From contig JACPOZ010000027.1 of the NCBI GenBank assembly GCA_016191235.1, forward strand, positions 1 through 35,281: a stretch of DNA of 35,281 bases. The letters run 5' to 3'. Origin of the DNA: Gammaproteobacteria bacterium. Its GTDB lineage: Bacteria; Pseudomonadota; Gammaproteobacteria; Ga0077554; Ga007554. A model generated the notes under the pieces. That model made no database searches. It was not told the DNA's origin and was given only the letters and a program-made list of their open reading frames with translations. The translations under genes were made by a program, and so were the position numbers. Numbering within the stretch: position 1 is the stretch's first letter; each line of letters starts with the position of its first letter. Below are positions 1 to 9,521 of this stretch, piece after piece.

Positions 1-102
1 AAGGCCGCACCCGCAGCATTCATGTATACCTGTGTATCCTGGCAAAGGATGGCGATTTTGTGTTACGGGGCCATAACGGAATGATGAATTTTTCTTTACA
101 GT

Positions 103-282
103 GACGAACGTGACATGGCGCGGCGTATCGACTATATCCATTACAACCCGGTTAAACACGGTCATGTATCTTGTGCAGCCAGCTGGCCACATTCCTCGTT
201 TCACCGCTTTGTACAACGCGGGGTTTATCCCTTGGATTGGGGTATGGCCGATGAAATCAATCACGGGAAATTCGGGGAATAA
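103..282 (+). pseudogene. C-terminal relic of a REP-associated (RAYT/Y1-type) transposase
   Basis: The frame from 103 to the TAA at 280-282 encodes a stretch with the motif DYIHYNPVKHG followed by WPHSSFHRFVQRGVYP. This is the characteristic C-terminal part of REP-associated tyrosine transposases, which are related to the IS200/IS605 family. There is no start codon with the rest of the domain: the frame is closed by a TGA at 85-87, and the other upstream frames to position 1 are also interrupted. The HUH metal-binding motif and the catalytic Tyr are therefore absent from the window. I read it as a decayed fragment. It lies tail to tail with pelG, and a REP-like palindrome follows 14 bp downstream, which fits the usual RAYT-REP association. 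Confidence 0.8.
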
Positions 283-295
283 AGGTGCCTGCTGT

Positions 296-326
296 CCTGG
301 GTTTCGCAAACAACGCTCAACCCAGG
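296..326. repeat. REP-like palindrome next to the RAYT relic
   Basis: CCTGGGTT at 296-303 is the exact reverse complement of AACCCAGG at 319-326, with a 15-base loop. The form (GC-rich stem, about 30 bp, extragenic) resembles REP sequences mobilised by RAYT transposases, and a RAYT relic lies just upstream. It is also downstream of pelG on the minus strand and could affect that transcript's 3' end. Seen: the palindrome. Inferred: REP identity. Confidence 0.55.
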
Positions 327-333
327 CTACTTG

Positions 334-353
334 CTAAGTCCGACAGGCTGCTA
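334..353. repeat. 20-bp sequence shared with 26968-26987
   Basis: Read on the minus strand, 353-334 is TAGCAGCCTGTCGGACTTAG. The plus strand at 26968-26987 reads TAGCAGCCTGTCTGACTTAG, 19 of 20 identical. The first three bases of this copy are the pelG stop codon. It may be the end of a small mobile element; I cannot name the family. Confidence 0.6.
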
Positions 354-1721
354 ACGCTGCAACATAAAAGTTTCATACTCCAGGCGGTCCAGTTTGCGCG
401 AGAGTATGGCAAGCCCGAGGACGCTGGTGAGCGCTACGGCTGTGGCAAAACCGTAGCCGTAGAATGAGGGGCCGAGGTATTGGGTGGCAAGGGTCGCGCC
501 GACATTGACCGCAGCGAAGAAAATGCTCAGGGCAAGCACGATGCGGCGTTTGTCCAGGTAAAAAAAGACGTTCATGATCGCCAGTAGTACGACCTGCATG
601 CCCACGGCGGCGACATCGACATAAAACAGGTGGATGTAAAGAGGGGAAAAGCCGATGGCTTGCAGGATGATCGGACCGCTCAGAAAGAGGATGGCGACGG
701 TCAAACCCTGTACCTTGAAGATCTCGTAGATACCCTGGCGCACGGCATAGACCATGTTGTCCTTGACGCGTTCAATGTGGGCCAGGGTGTCGCCCTCGCG
801 CACTGCCCGGTAAAAGGCGTCGTACTGTTCCGCAAAATCCGTTTCCAGGCGCACCAGAAAAACCGCCATGCCCGGCACGATGGACAGATAGGCCAGAAAG
901 ATGGGCAGGTCATAGATCACCGAGGCGCGCAGCGGGCCGATAACGGGTTCGGAGGTCAATGGATTGAACCAGAAGATGAATTTGTCGGCCCAGATGCCTA
1001 TGTTGTAGAAAAGACCGGTGGCGGCCAGACTGTAAAATACCTGACGGCGGGGGAGGAAGTCGAAGGCGATCAGTTGGTCACCGGGATGGTTGCGCAGCAC
1101 CAGCGCCAGCATCAGGAAGAACAGTGTGGCATGTCCCCACAGGAAGCCCATCAACAGCCCGTCCAGGCCAAAGGGGCGCAGCAGCAGCGCCGCCGTGACG
1201 GTAATGATATAACCTATCAGGAAGATGCCCAGTATCTTCAGGTATTCCTTCATGCTGGAGAGGAATACCACGGCAATCCAGATATTGCAGAGTGTGACAA
1301 AGCAGGCCAGCATCAGCAGGCGGTACAGCACGGACTCCTGGAATAGCAGGCCCAGCACGAGGCCGCCCGTCGCCCCGCTCACTATTGTGGTAAGGGTAAG
1401 GGCGCCCATGAGATTGGGCAGTATTACCGCATGCCGTTTTTCAAAGAGGCGGTCGGCAACGAAACGGGTAAAAAGCAGTTGCAGCGCACCGGTCAGGATC
1501 AACGAGGCGGCCATCAGATAGGTGACCGATACCAGAAATTGCGCCACCATGCGCGTTTGATCCACAACGCCGACGCTCATCACGCCAATCAGCATTACGC
1601 CAACAATCGAGAGTACCCACGGCCCGGCGCTGATGAGTCCGGCAAAGCCGTAGGCCTGGATCAGCCCGATGAAGCTCTCGCGCTTGAGCAGTTTGCGTAA
1701 TTCAAAACCGATGCCTGCCAC
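351..1721 (-). CDS. pelG: PelG, polytopic inner-membrane transporter of the Pel polysaccharide system
   Basis: PelG is the predicted Wzx/MATE-like flippase-type component that works with PelF, PelD and PelE in the inner membrane to make and move Pel, a cationic galactosamine-rich exopolysaccharide. The 456-residue product is hydrophobic almost throughout, with about twelve predicted membrane helices. It begins with the family-typical AGIGFELRKLL. The start is GTG (complement of 1719-1721), three bases after the pelF stop; no upstream ATG fits. It is the last gene of the operon. Its TAG stop lies inside a 20-bp repeat, so the gene ends exactly where mobile or repeat DNA begins. Family length and position both match the Pseudomonas pel operon. 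Confidence 0.93.
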   Translation of the reverse strand: MAGIGFELRKLLKRESFIGLIQAYGFAGLISAGPWVLSIVGVMLIGVMSVGVVDQTRMVAQFLVSVTYLMAASLILTGALQLLFTRFVADRLFEKRHAVILPNLMGALTLTTIVSGATGGLVLGLLFQESVLYRLLMLACFVTLCNIWIAVVFLSSMKEYLKILGIFLIGYIITVTAALLLRPFGLDGLLMGFLWGHATLFFLMLALVLRNHPGDQLIAFDFLPRRQVFYSLAATGLFYNIGIWADKFIFWFNPLTSEPVIGPLRASVIYDLPIFLAYLSIVPGMAVFLVRLETDFAEQYDAFYRAVREGDTLAHIERVKDNMVYAVRQGIYEIFKVQGLTVAILFLSGPIILQAIGFSPLYIHLFYVDVAAVGMQVVLLAIMNVFFYLDKRRIVLALSIFFAAVNVGATLATQYLGPSFYGYGFATAVALTSVLGLAILSRKLDRLEYETFMLQR

Positions 1722-1724
1722 GGG

Positions 1725-3296
1725 TTATGTTCCTTCCGGTGATGTTTGCAAGGCAGATTGGTACAACCGCCGGTAGCTCTCGTACATCTTCACTTGGGTG
1801 TAGTAGCGCTCCACGCGCGCGATGCCCGCCGCCTGCGCCGCATGCCAGCGTTGAGTGTCTGTCAGTAAATGCAGCGCTTGGCGCGCGAAGGCCTCGGGGT
1901 CGGCAATCGAGATAATGTCCCCTGCCGCACCCAAGGCACGATCCTCCACCGTATTGCCCTCGATCAATTCACGGCAGGAACCAACATCGGTAGCCAGCAC
2001 TGGCAGGCCGCTGGCAAACCCCTCCAGAATGACCAGCGGCAGCGCCTCGCTGATAGAGGTCAACGCGAGCAGGCCCAGGCGTGGCAGGACATCTTCAGCC
2101 TTCTGGAAGCCCAGAAACTTCACCTGGCCTTCAAGACCCAGACTCGCCACCAGATCACGGCATTCACGGGCATAGTCTTCGTCCTCATCCTCCGGGCCGA
2201 TAATCCAGCCCTCCGCGCCCGGCAGACGATTGCAGACCGTGCGCATGGCGCGGATGAAGGTCTTGATATCTTTGATGGGCACGACACGCCCCAGCAGGCC
2301 GATGACGGGTGGGATTTGTTCGGGACGCCTGGCACGCAAGGGCGCAAAGCGCGCCAGGTCGATACCATTGGGAATGATCTGGGTGCGCGCAGGATCGGCG
2401 CCGTCGGTGATCTGGCGCTGGCGATTGCCTTCGTAGAGGGCGATGACCGGATCCGCGCTGGCATAGGTCAGCCGTCCGATGCCCTCGAAAAAGCGTATCC
2501 ACAAACGCCGCATGTAGCTGACATCGTCATCCAGCCCGCCGCCGAAGGTCTCGCGAGCGTCCTTGATCCAGTCGGCCTGGGTGAGGTCGATCTTGCGCTC
2601 TTTGGTGTAAATACCGTGCTCGGTGAGGATGAAGGGACAGTGGCGCTGCTGGCTCAGCAGCATTCCCAGAAAGCCTGCATAGCCTGTTGAGACGGCATGA
2701 AAAACCCGGGTAGGCGGCAAATTCCGGGCGATGTTGGTCAGCATAAAGAGCGGTGCGTGCATGGAGCGCACTGTCCAGAAGAAATCGACAAAGGAGGGGT
2801 CGGTGCAAAACCGGGTGTAATCCCGGCGGATGACTTCCCAGGCCTGCTCGCTGTGGAGAAAGTCCTCATGGCGTATGCCGTCGCTGGTTCCCAGCCTGGC
2901 GACGGTGCATACCAGTAGTCCCGGCAGTCCATCGGGGGGCAGCCCACCCTCCGGCGCGCGGAGATAGTCGTGCAGGCGGGCGATATCGGCAAACACCTGG
3001 GCCTTGCCACGGCTTGGTTTTGGGGCAGGCTGGGGGTGGCCATCCCTGGGCCGGGATTCCATCAGGTAATGGCATTCCAGGTGAATCACGTTTTCGGGCA
3101 AGTCATATTTCATCGGCCCGTAATGGGCCTTGTCGCCGCCCAGAAAAACCAGCGCAAACTTGAACTCCGGCAGGCCACGGATGATTTGATGCACCCAACT
3201 CGACACACCGCCGCTTACATAGGGATAGGTGCCTTCGAGCAGCAGTGTAATGTCTGCCGTTGCGTGGCTGCTTCTCAATACAGGCCGCTGGTTCAT
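1725..3296 (-). CDS. pelF: PelF, cytoplasmic GT-B glycosyltransferase of the Pel system
   Basis: PelF is the glycosyltransferase of Pel synthesis, a family-GT4-type enzyme reported to use a UDP-sugar. The 523-residue sequence opens with EGTYPYVSGGVSSW, the signature of the PelF N-terminal domain. The C-terminal half is a Rossmann-like glycosyltransferase domain with GLLGRVVPIKDI and the E-x7-E motif in SEALPLVILEGFASG. No signal peptide or membrane segment is visible, as expected for a cytoplasmic enzyme recruited to the PelD/E/G complex. The ATG overlaps the pelE stop (ATGA), so translation is probably coupled. Confidence 0.95.
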   Translation of the reverse strand: MNQRPVLRSSHATADITLLLEGTYPYVSGGVSSWVHQIIRGLPEFKFALVFLGGDKAHYGPMKYDLPENVIHLECHYLMESRPRDGHPQPAPKPSRGKAQVFADIARLHDYLRAPEGGLPPDGLPGLLVCTVARLGTSDGIRHEDFLHSEQAWEVIRRDYTRFCTDPSFVDFFWTVRSMHAPLFMLTNIARNLPPTRVFHAVSTGYAGFLGMLLSQQRHCPFILTEHGIYTKERKIDLTQADWIKDARETFGGGLDDDVSYMRRLWIRFFEGIGRLTYASADPVIALYEGNRQRQITDGADPARTQIIPNGIDLARFAPLRARRPEQIPPVIGLLGRVVPIKDIKTFIRAMRTVCNRLPGAEGWIIGPEDEDEDYARECRDLVASLGLEGQVKFLGFQKAEDVLPRLGLLALTSISEALPLVILEGFASGLPVLATDVGSCRELIEGNTVEDRALGAAGDIISIADPEAFARQALHLLTDTQRWHAAQAAGIARVERYYTQVKMYESYRRLYQSALQTSPEGT

Positions 3297-4288
3297 CGCC
3301 AGTAGTCCGCCACACCAGACAAGGTGGGATGCGTGCGCGCAAGGGGGTCAAGGGCGCGTAGCGCTGCACGCACATCCTGGAAACGCCGCTCGCGGAAGGC
3401 AACTTCGGCCAGGTAAGGCAACACTTCAACTGCGGGCAGACCCACGGACTGCGCCTTGGTAAAGGCGTCGCGCGCGCCTTTTATATGTCCCTGATGTAAC
3501 AATATACGCCCGCGCAGAAAGTGCAAACCCGGCGCGTCCGTCCGTAGCTCCAGCGCGGCTTCGACGTGCTCGCGGGCGGTATTCAGCACATGGATCAGCA
3601 CTTCACCCTCTGCCAGCCCCAGATAGGCAAGCTCCCAGTAGTCTTGCGCGATATGATGATGGAGTTGTGTCCTGAGTGCGGCGTCCGCCTCCTGTTGCAG
3701 CCGGGACAATTGTTCCTTGATGCGTGCGTTAATAACCTGCTCCTTACCGGACAACATGGAATAGGCCAGCAGCCGGACATCATCCACGGCATCCTTGAGG
3801 GCCAGGCGCAAAATGGGAATAGCCTCCTGATCGCGCATATGGCGGGTTGCCATGACAGCCTGGTGGCGCTTGTCGGGGTCTGCGGCGTGGCGCAACACGG
3901 CGGCAAGGCCCCCTTCCCCATACAGCGGCTGGGGGCTGATGACCAGGGGGCGATAGGGCAGATCGGGGAACTGCGTGACTTCCCATGGTGCAATGCGTGT
4001 CCTTTTGGGCAGATAGAGGGCGAGCAAGGTGGTTGTAAAAAGCCCCAGCGCGCCGAGAAAGGGAATGAAAAATCCGATGCTGAAAAGGCAGAGCAATCCA
4101 GTGCTGCGCGGCTCCCGGTAGGGGGTGGGCAGGAGACGCTGCAAAACCACGGCAAGCAGGGCGCTGGCGCCCGCATGGGGCATGGCGAACGAGATGGCCT
4201 GGAGGGCGGGATGCCAGGGTGCGGCAACGGTACCCCAGCTTGCCAGTTCCAGCGCTACCGCCATGCTGATCAGCCATTTATAGTCCAT
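3293..4288 (-). CDS. pelE: PelE, inner-membrane TPR-type protein of the Pel synthase complex
   Basis: PelE is a small membrane protein of the Pel inner-membrane complex, thought to bind PelD. I chose the ATG at 4288 because AGGGAG lies 6 bases upstream; an in-frame start at 4315 has no such site. The product has about 331 residues. The N-terminal ~110 residues hold hydrophobic segments (around WLISMAVALELASWG and LCLFSIGFFIPFLGALGLF). The remainder is helical with TPR-like repeats: one stretch reads TAREHVEAALELRTDAPGLH and another covers the C-terminus. It overlaps pelD by 11 bp upstream and pelF by 4 bp downstream. Assignment rests on architecture, length and operon position, since PelE is poorly conserved. 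Confidence 0.9.
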   Translation of the reverse strand: MDYKWLISMAVALELASWGTVAAPWHPALQAISFAMPHAGASALLAVVLQRLLPTPYREPRSTGLLCLFSIGFFIPFLGALGLFTTTLLALYLPKRTRIAPWEVTQFPDLPYRPLVISPQPLYGEGGLAAVLRHAADPDKRHQAVMATRHMRDQEAIPILRLALKDAVDDVRLLAYSMLSGKEQVINARIKEQLSRLQQEADAALRTQLHHHIAQDYWELAYLGLAEGEVLIHVLNTAREHVEAALELRTDAPGLHFLRGRILLHQGHIKGARDAFTKAQSVGLPAVEVLPYLAEVAFRERRFQDVRAALRALDPLARTHPTLSGVADYWR

Positions 4289-5651
4289 CGGCCGCTCCCT
4301 GCGCGCCGGACTCACGCACCTTGCCGAGATATCCCATAACTCCTTCCACGGTATCCTTCCCGCTCAGTTCGTGAGACTGCACAACCACCCCCGCCTGGGC
4401 CATGGACAAGCCGTAGCGTTCGCGGATCAATCTTTCCAGCCCTGCGATATAGCCCTCCGTTCCCAGCGCATCGGTGAGCGGCATGAGCAGCAACACAAGC
4501 GGGGTACCGGCCGGTCTTGTAGACAGCCACAGCTGATCCAGCCCGCGGCGCCTTTCCACAATCAATTCCGCCAGACCGGCGGGGGCGTGCGCTGGTTCGA
4601 ACGTCAGCCGGACGATCATGGCAGGCAATTTGTAACGGCGGGCATCCTCGATACTGCGCCGCAACTGGCGCATAAAATCCTGTTCGGCCGTGTCTTGCGC
4701 ATCCGGGCCACCAACGCCTGCGGCGAGGATGTCGCCCATATGCCCGCCCAGCACTGCCAGGAGTTTGAGATTGTCCTCATGAAAGGCCATAAAAGGCATT
4801 TCATGCACGGCAACCATGGCCCAGATACGGCCAGACACATCCACCACCGGGATGGCAGCCAGCAAAGCGGTGCGGTGATCGTCCCCCCGTTGAGCTGTCG
4901 GGTGGGCACGCACACTTGTCATCTGGCCCAGTCGCAGCGCCTCCACGAGCAGTGCGTCGGTAATATTTATGGATAGGCTTGTGCCCAGGCTAGCAAGAGC
5001 AGTCTCCGCCATATCGCCCTCCACGCCGACCGCATGAAGGGTGGCCACCTGAAGGTGCCCATAGTTGGAGAAAATGCCCAGCATCAGGTTGCCAAGCGTT
5101 TGGAGGGGTTCCTTTCCTGGTTTTTCCGCCAAAAGACGGCGGCGCATACTGTGCAGTGCCTCGCGCAGGCTTTGCGTATTCGCCGCAAGCCGGTGTTCCA
5201 GACGATCATGGGAAACCTTGAGCAGGTGGTAGGCGCGGGTGAATTCATCGGTGCGAATGCGTTGGTAGTCACCGGCGGCGGCGAGACGGCGCGTGCGGCG
5301 TATCCACATATCGCAGAATTCGCCCGCCAGCATTCCCACGATCAATAGCCCCAGGCTGTATTCGGCAGGAAAATGCACGATAGGCAGCAACTGCTCGCGC
5401 CACGCCACGGCGATGCCAAGAATCAGCATCAGGGCGCTGGTAAAGCCATACACGAAACCGTAGCGTATCCCCGCCAGCAACGGCGCCATGATCAGCCAGG
5501 GAAAATCGGCGTAGACAAACAGCGCGTCTTCGGGCCATAACCATAAGCCCAGCAGCGGCAGCGCGATGGTGATCGCGAATGTTTCCAGCCAGGCCAGGGC
5601 GGGCGGGGCCGGGACAATCCCAGGCAGATTGTTTTCAGGAGCGGTGCGCAT
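4278..5651 (-). CDS. pelD: PelD, inner-membrane c-di-GMP receptor of the Pel system
   Basis: PelD binds cyclic di-GMP through a degenerate GGDEF domain and so switches on Pel synthesis. With the ATG at 5651, two bases after the pelC stop, the product is 457 residues, close to the 455 of P. aeruginosa PelD. A longer reading from 5756 would run into pelC and lacks support. Order: membrane helices at about 20-115, a GAF domain at about 175-315, then a degenerate GGDEF domain. R369-G-L-D372-Q373 matches the RxxDQ inhibitory-site-like motif (R367, D370, Q371 in P. aeruginosa), and R163 falls where R161 is expected. No GG(D/E)EF catalytic motif is present, so it should sense and not make c-di-GMP. 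Confidence 0.95.
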   Translation of the reverse strand: MRTAPENNLPGIVPAPPALAWLETFAITIALPLLGLWLWPEDALFVYADFPWLIMAPLLAGIRYGFVYGFTSALMLILGIAVAWREQLLPIVHFPAEYSLGLLIVGMLAGEFCDMWIRRTRRLAAAGDYQRIRTDEFTRAYHLLKVSHDRLEHRLAANTQSLREALHSMRRRLLAEKPGKEPLQTLGNLMLGIFSNYGHLQVATLHAVGVEGDMAETALASLGTSLSINITDALLVEALRLGQMTSVRAHPTAQRGDDHRTALLAAIPVVDVSGRIWAMVAVHEMPFMAFHEDNLKLLAVLGGHMGDILAAGVGGPDAQDTAEQDFMRQLRRSIEDARRYKLPAMIVRLTFEPAHAPAGLAELIVERRRGLDQLWLSTRPAGTPLVLLLMPLTDALGTEGYIAGLERLIRERYGLSMAQAGVVVQSHELSGKDTVEGVMGYLGKVRESGAQGAADGL

Positions 5652-5653
5652 GA

Positions 5654-6220
5654 TTATTTTAACGGCAGATCCCGCAGCAAGTCTTTCAGCAGCTTTTGCG
5701 CGGTGCCGCTCACGCTTTCGCGTCCCCAGCCGGTGCGCGCACCGGTGGCGGACCACAGTACGCGGCCACTGGCGATGTCGACGACTTGCAGGCTTACGCC
5801 GGCCGCCGGTTCACCATCCGTGCCGCTTTTGTAGCGCCACTCCTCCACACTGCCGGTAACGCCATAGGTCATCCCCTGCCCCTTGGCCCAGTCAAGCGCC
5901 TCGTCAAAACGGCGGCGCTCGTCAAGCTCCGGCAACCCCTCGGCTTCCCCCTCGGTCTTCTGGTGCGCTGCATACTCCTGTGCATCGACGACACCGCGAA
6001 CGCGTAGCAGTGTTGCCAGGATGGCCTGGGCGCGTTCGCCCGCCTGCGGGGTTTCGGCATGATTCATGATGGGCAGCAACGCCCAGCGCGCGTGCGTATC
6101 CAGTGCCGCGCCGCGCTGAACTTCGTGTACGGCGCAGCCGCCCAACAGGCCCATTAGTGCCAGGAGCGATAGCATACCTGGCAGGATTTTCTTCGTTTTT
6201 ATCAGTGATACGGCACGCAT
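5654..6220 (-). CDS. pelC: PelC, outer-membrane-associated lipoprotein of the Pel secretion system
   Basis: PelC is a periplasmic lipoprotein that forms a ring under the PelB barrel and helps guide the polymer out. The ATG at 6220 gives 188 residues with a lipoprotein signal: positive N-terminus, hydrophobic core and lipobox LGGC with the lipid-modified Cys at residue 29. GGAG lies about 12 bases upstream of this start. The longer reading to 6331 overlaps pelB and would bury the signal peptide, so I rejected it. The mature part carries the expected ALLPIMNHAETPQA and SGRVLWS segments. It sits between pelB and pelD as in other pel operons. Confidence 0.93.
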   Translation of the reverse strand: MRAVSLIKTKKILPGMLSLLALMGLLGGCAVHEVQRGAALDTHARWALLPIMNHAETPQAGERAQAILATLLRVRGVVDAQEYAAHQKTEGEAEGLPELDERRRFDEALDWAKGQGMTYGVTGSVEEWRYKSGTDGEPAAGVSLQVVDIASGRVLWSATGARTGWGRESVSGTAQKLLKDLLRDLPLK

Positions 6221-6242
6221 GTTTTGCAATCTCCAAAGTTTA

Positions 6243-9200
6243 TCAGTCAAAACGGCGGTTATAGCGCAACGTGAGGCCTTGCCAGGCTTGCCCCGGTATT
6301 CCGCCCTGGCTGTTGGCGTAAAAGGCACCAAGGCTTAATTCATCGCGCCCGAAGAGGCTTGTTCCAACACCGAGACGCAGGTTGTAGGCAAAGCGCTGTG
6401 CCGGCCACAACCAGCCTGCCCAGGCATCCGCAATGTAGCTGGGTGCCGTAATTGTGGCCGGCAATAATCCTGGTTCGTTGCGCTGAAATGTGGTTCCCAG
6501 GCCCAGTGTTGCGTAGTGATCCGGCAGGATGGAGGCTATCCCGGCACCGGGCGGAAGCATTGCCGCCATGACGGGGGGCACATCAGCGCGCAACATGTTT
6601 TTAATCCACGACCCCTGCACCCTGACCCGCCACTCTGGGGTGCCGAGGAATAATCGGGTTCCGATTTCCGTGTCGATGGAGTAACCATTGCCCAGAGTTT
6701 CACCCTTGCGCTCGTGGTAACGCTGGCCGCTCACAGTGGCGCTGAAATATTCGCGTTGCGTCAGATTGGCAAAAAGCGTTGTGGACAGGCGGTCACGCGC
6801 GCCGCCCGCGCGCAAGGCAGCGCTCTCTTCGCTTAATTCATTAACGGCCAGACTTGCCTGTGCCAATAGGCCATTGCTCCCCAGCCCGTTGCGCGCGGTA
6901 TAGCTATGGATCAGTTTTGCATAGGGCAGATCATTATCCCCACGCTGATTGACACCCAGTTGCAGGCTCGTTTGTCCCTGCCGCGAGAACAGCTTGCCGG
7001 TCACGGCGACATCCAGCTCGTTATCCCTGCCCGTCAGCAGTAAGCGCTGCGGACTGGCGCTCAAGGTGCGCTGGCTGGCATGGAGTTCCAGCCCGGCACG
7101 GGTCGCTCCTGGCGTCCTGCCTCCCGCGACATTAGTACTTCCGTGTACGTCACCGGAATTCATCGCCACCGCAATATCACGCCGCTCTATGTCGAGCGCG
7201 CCGATATTATGTTTGCGCCATTCCACGCCGGCCATGGCTGGCGTGGCCGCAGGGGTTTCCACGGCACCGGGAGATGGGGTCTGCGCTGGGACATCCTTTT
7301 TCAGCCCCCTCGCTTCGCTCTCCCCCATCGCCTGCGCATGCCGTCGCAGCCGCCACGCGGTGTCTCCTCGGCCCGCCTCCTCCAGGGCATCGGCATAGCT
7401 TTGCAGCCACGCTGCATCCTTGGGGTTGGCGCGGGCCTGGCGCGCATACCAGGGCAGCGCCTCGTCCAGCCGTCCCAGTTTGTGCAGACCCGCCGCATAG
7501 GCACTCCACAGCGTCTCATCGGCAAGGGCCTCGTTTTGCCAGCGCGCAACATAGCGCGCCAGATCTGCCCGCTCACTTGCTGTATTCGAATAGTTGTCGA
7601 TGAGCAGCCAGAGCATCCCGGCACGCGCCGGACTGGACTGCGGATTCAATGTCAAAACCTGCTGGTAAGCGGCGCGTGCCTGTTGCGGATGCTTGTTATG
7701 GTTGGCAAGCTGTGCATGCAGCAGCCAGTAGGACTCGGAGGAGGCAAACATCTGCGGCATCTGATCCGCCAGCACCGCCAGACCTGTCGCGTCATCCCAA
7801 CGCCCGGTCTGGCTCGCCAGGTCTATCGCAAACAGCAAAAAGCGTGGCTGTTTGAAACGCACCCAGGCGGCTGTCGCCGTCGTCAGGGCTTGCCCGGTTT
7901 GGCCCTGATCACTGCTGGCGATCATCAATCTTTCCGCCGCAAGCGCGTCCGGATCACGTCCTTGCCAGAGCGCGCGGTATGCCATCAGAATGTCCTCCGG
8001 TGACTCTTGCCGCCAGGCCAGCTCACCCAGCAGCCGCCAGTAAGCAGTATCCCCGGCGTCCGCACGGTGACGGATGCTCCGCAAAAGTTCCAGCGCCTTG
8101 TCAGGCTGATTCAGGCGCCAGACGAGCTCCGCCTGGTGAGTAGTCTCCGTGACAGTCAGTCCAAAGCGCTGCCCCACCTCCCGCCACAGATCAATGGTAG
8201 TGGTCAGGTCGCCGCGGCGCTCCTGCACCCCTGCCAGCAGTTCCCATCCCTGGCGTTCCAGCGGAAAGCGTGTCACATGCTGGCGCAGGAAGAGCACCGC
8301 CTTTTCAGGTTCGCCGATGTGCTCGTAGAGTTTGACAAGCTCGGCAAGCTCGCCGCCCTTCAATCCTTCCGTGCGGACGCGCAACACCAGCATTTCAATA
8401 ATGGCGTGATTGTCGTGCAGTCCGCGCCCCAGCTTCAGGGCGCGATCCGGCGCGCTGCCATCGGGTTTACGCCGCGCCAGCCACAGCCACTCAGGCAGGG
8501 CGGTGGCGGGATGTCCCGCCCATTCCGCTACTTGCGCGAGCCGTTCATGCTGGCGCGGATCGTCAGGGCGCAGCGTGACCATGCGTTGCGCAAGCTGGAG
8601 TGCCGCCGGTAAATCGCGTGCGGCGAGTTCCAGGTTCAACTGGTGCGCCACGGCATCGGCATCCGCTGGCGTATGAGCGAGAAGCTGGCGCCCCCAGTCG
8701 CGCGCCAGGAGCGGCTCCTTCCCGGCCAAGGCAAGCGCCTGGGCGCGCCGCAGCAGCTCCGGGTTGCCCCCCGGATTACTGGCAAAACGCTGCAAATAGG
8801 CGCGGGCAAGCTGTAAAGCCCTCGCTCCTTGATTGGCGGCGCGTAGCGCATCGAGTGCCGAGAGCGCATAAGCGAGGGAATCTTTGGTGTTACGGGTTGC
8901 ATCGACGGCCTGCGCATACCAATGGCTAGCCTGCTCTGGCTGGCGCGTCGCCAGTGCCCAGCGCGCAGCCTCCGCCAGCCAGGCGGGGCGATGCGCCGCA
9001 TCAGCCACGGCCAGCCGCGCATAGAGTTTCGTGGCGAGTTCCGGCCGGCCCAGCTCCAGGCTGAGTTTCGCCAGGCGCTCCAGTTCAGCCGCAGCCAGAT
9101 CATCCATTACAACCGTTTCCAGCGCTTTATCCAGGGCGCGGCGCGCAGCCGGGCGGCCAGGATGATCCATCTTCAGGGCATGGAATTGCGCCAGGATAAC

Positions 9201-9521
9201 CACCAGATCCATGAAGCGCGCCTGGATCGCATGCACGTCACGCAGGGCCATCAGTGGCGTCAACGCCTCGCGGGCTTCGCCCAGCCGGCCCAGTGTGCGC
9301 AACTGGCGCGCCAGCAGCAACCGCGCCTCATGATCCTCAGGCCAGAAGCGCAATACCACGCGCAGATAAGCGATGGACAGGTCATCAGGGTGCGTCAGGT
9401 ATGCGGGGCTTTCAAAACTGCCTTTGCGCGGAAAAAGCAACACCAGCGTCGCCACAATGACGCAGGCAATCAGTAACAATGCCCAGGGTTGCATCAGTTG
9501 TTGGCGTTTAATGGCAGACAA
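6243..9521 (-). CDS. pelB: PelB, TPR-rich outer-membrane beta-barrel porin for Pel export
   Basis: PelB exports Pel across the outer membrane. The 1092 residues comprise a short cytoplasmic N-terminus, one membrane helix at about 13-30, a long helical TPR scaffold to roughly residue 720, a linker, and a C-terminal region of alternating polar and hydrophobic strands ending in LTLRYNRRFD, typical of an outer-membrane barrel. The TPR part binds the PelA enzyme in known systems. The start is TTG at 9521. GGGGGAGG lies 6 bases upstream (9528-9535), whereas the in-frame ATG at 9494 has no ribosome site. The gene overlaps the pelA 3' end by 14 bp, suggesting coupling. Confidence 0.94.
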   Translation of the reverse strand: MSAIKRQQLMQPWALLLIACVIVATLVLLFPRKGSFESPAYLTHPDDLSIAYLRVVLRFWPEDHEARLLLARQLRTLGRLGEAREALTPLMALRDVHAIQARFMDLVVILAQFHALKMDHPGRPAARRALDKALETVVMDDLAAAELERLAKLSLELGRPELATKLYARLAVADAAHRPAWLAEAARWALATRQPEQASHWYAQAVDATRNTKDSLAYALSALDALRAANQGARALQLARAYLQRFASNPGGNPELLRRAQALALAGKEPLLARDWGRQLLAHTPADADAVAHQLNLELAARDLPAALQLAQRMVTLRPDDPRQHERLAQVAEWAGHPATALPEWLWLARRKPDGSAPDRALKLGRGLHDNHAIIEMLVLRVRTEGLKGGELAELVKLYEHIGEPEKAVLFLRQHVTRFPLERQGWELLAGVQERRGDLTTTIDLWREVGQRFGLTVTETTHQAELVWRLNQPDKALELLRSIRHRADAGDTAYWRLLGELAWRQESPEDILMAYRALWQGRDPDALAAERLMIASSDQGQTGQALTTATAAWVRFKQPRFLLFAIDLASQTGRWDDATGLAVLADQMPQMFASSESYWLLHAQLANHNKHPQQARAAYQQVLTLNPQSSPARAGMLWLLIDNYSNTASERADLARYVARWQNEALADETLWSAYAAGLHKLGRLDEALPWYARQARANPKDAAWLQSYADALEEAGRGDTAWRLRRHAQAMGESEARGLKKDVPAQTPSPGAVETPAATPAMAGVEWRKHNIGALDIERRDIAVAMNSGDVHGSTNVAGGRTPGATRAGLELHASQRTLSASPQRLLLTGRDNELDVAVTGKLFSRQGQTSLQLGVNQRGDNDLPYAKLIHSYTARNGLGSNGLLAQASLAVNELSEESAALRAGGARDRLSTTLFANLTQREYFSATVSGQRYHERKGETLGNGYSIDTEIGTRLFLGTPEWRVRVQGSWIKNMLRADVPPVMAAMLPPGAGIASILPDHYATLGLGTTFQRNEPGLLPATITAPSYIADAWAGWLWPAQRFAYNLRLGVGTSLFGRDELSLGAFYANSQGGIPGQAWQGLTLRYNRRFD

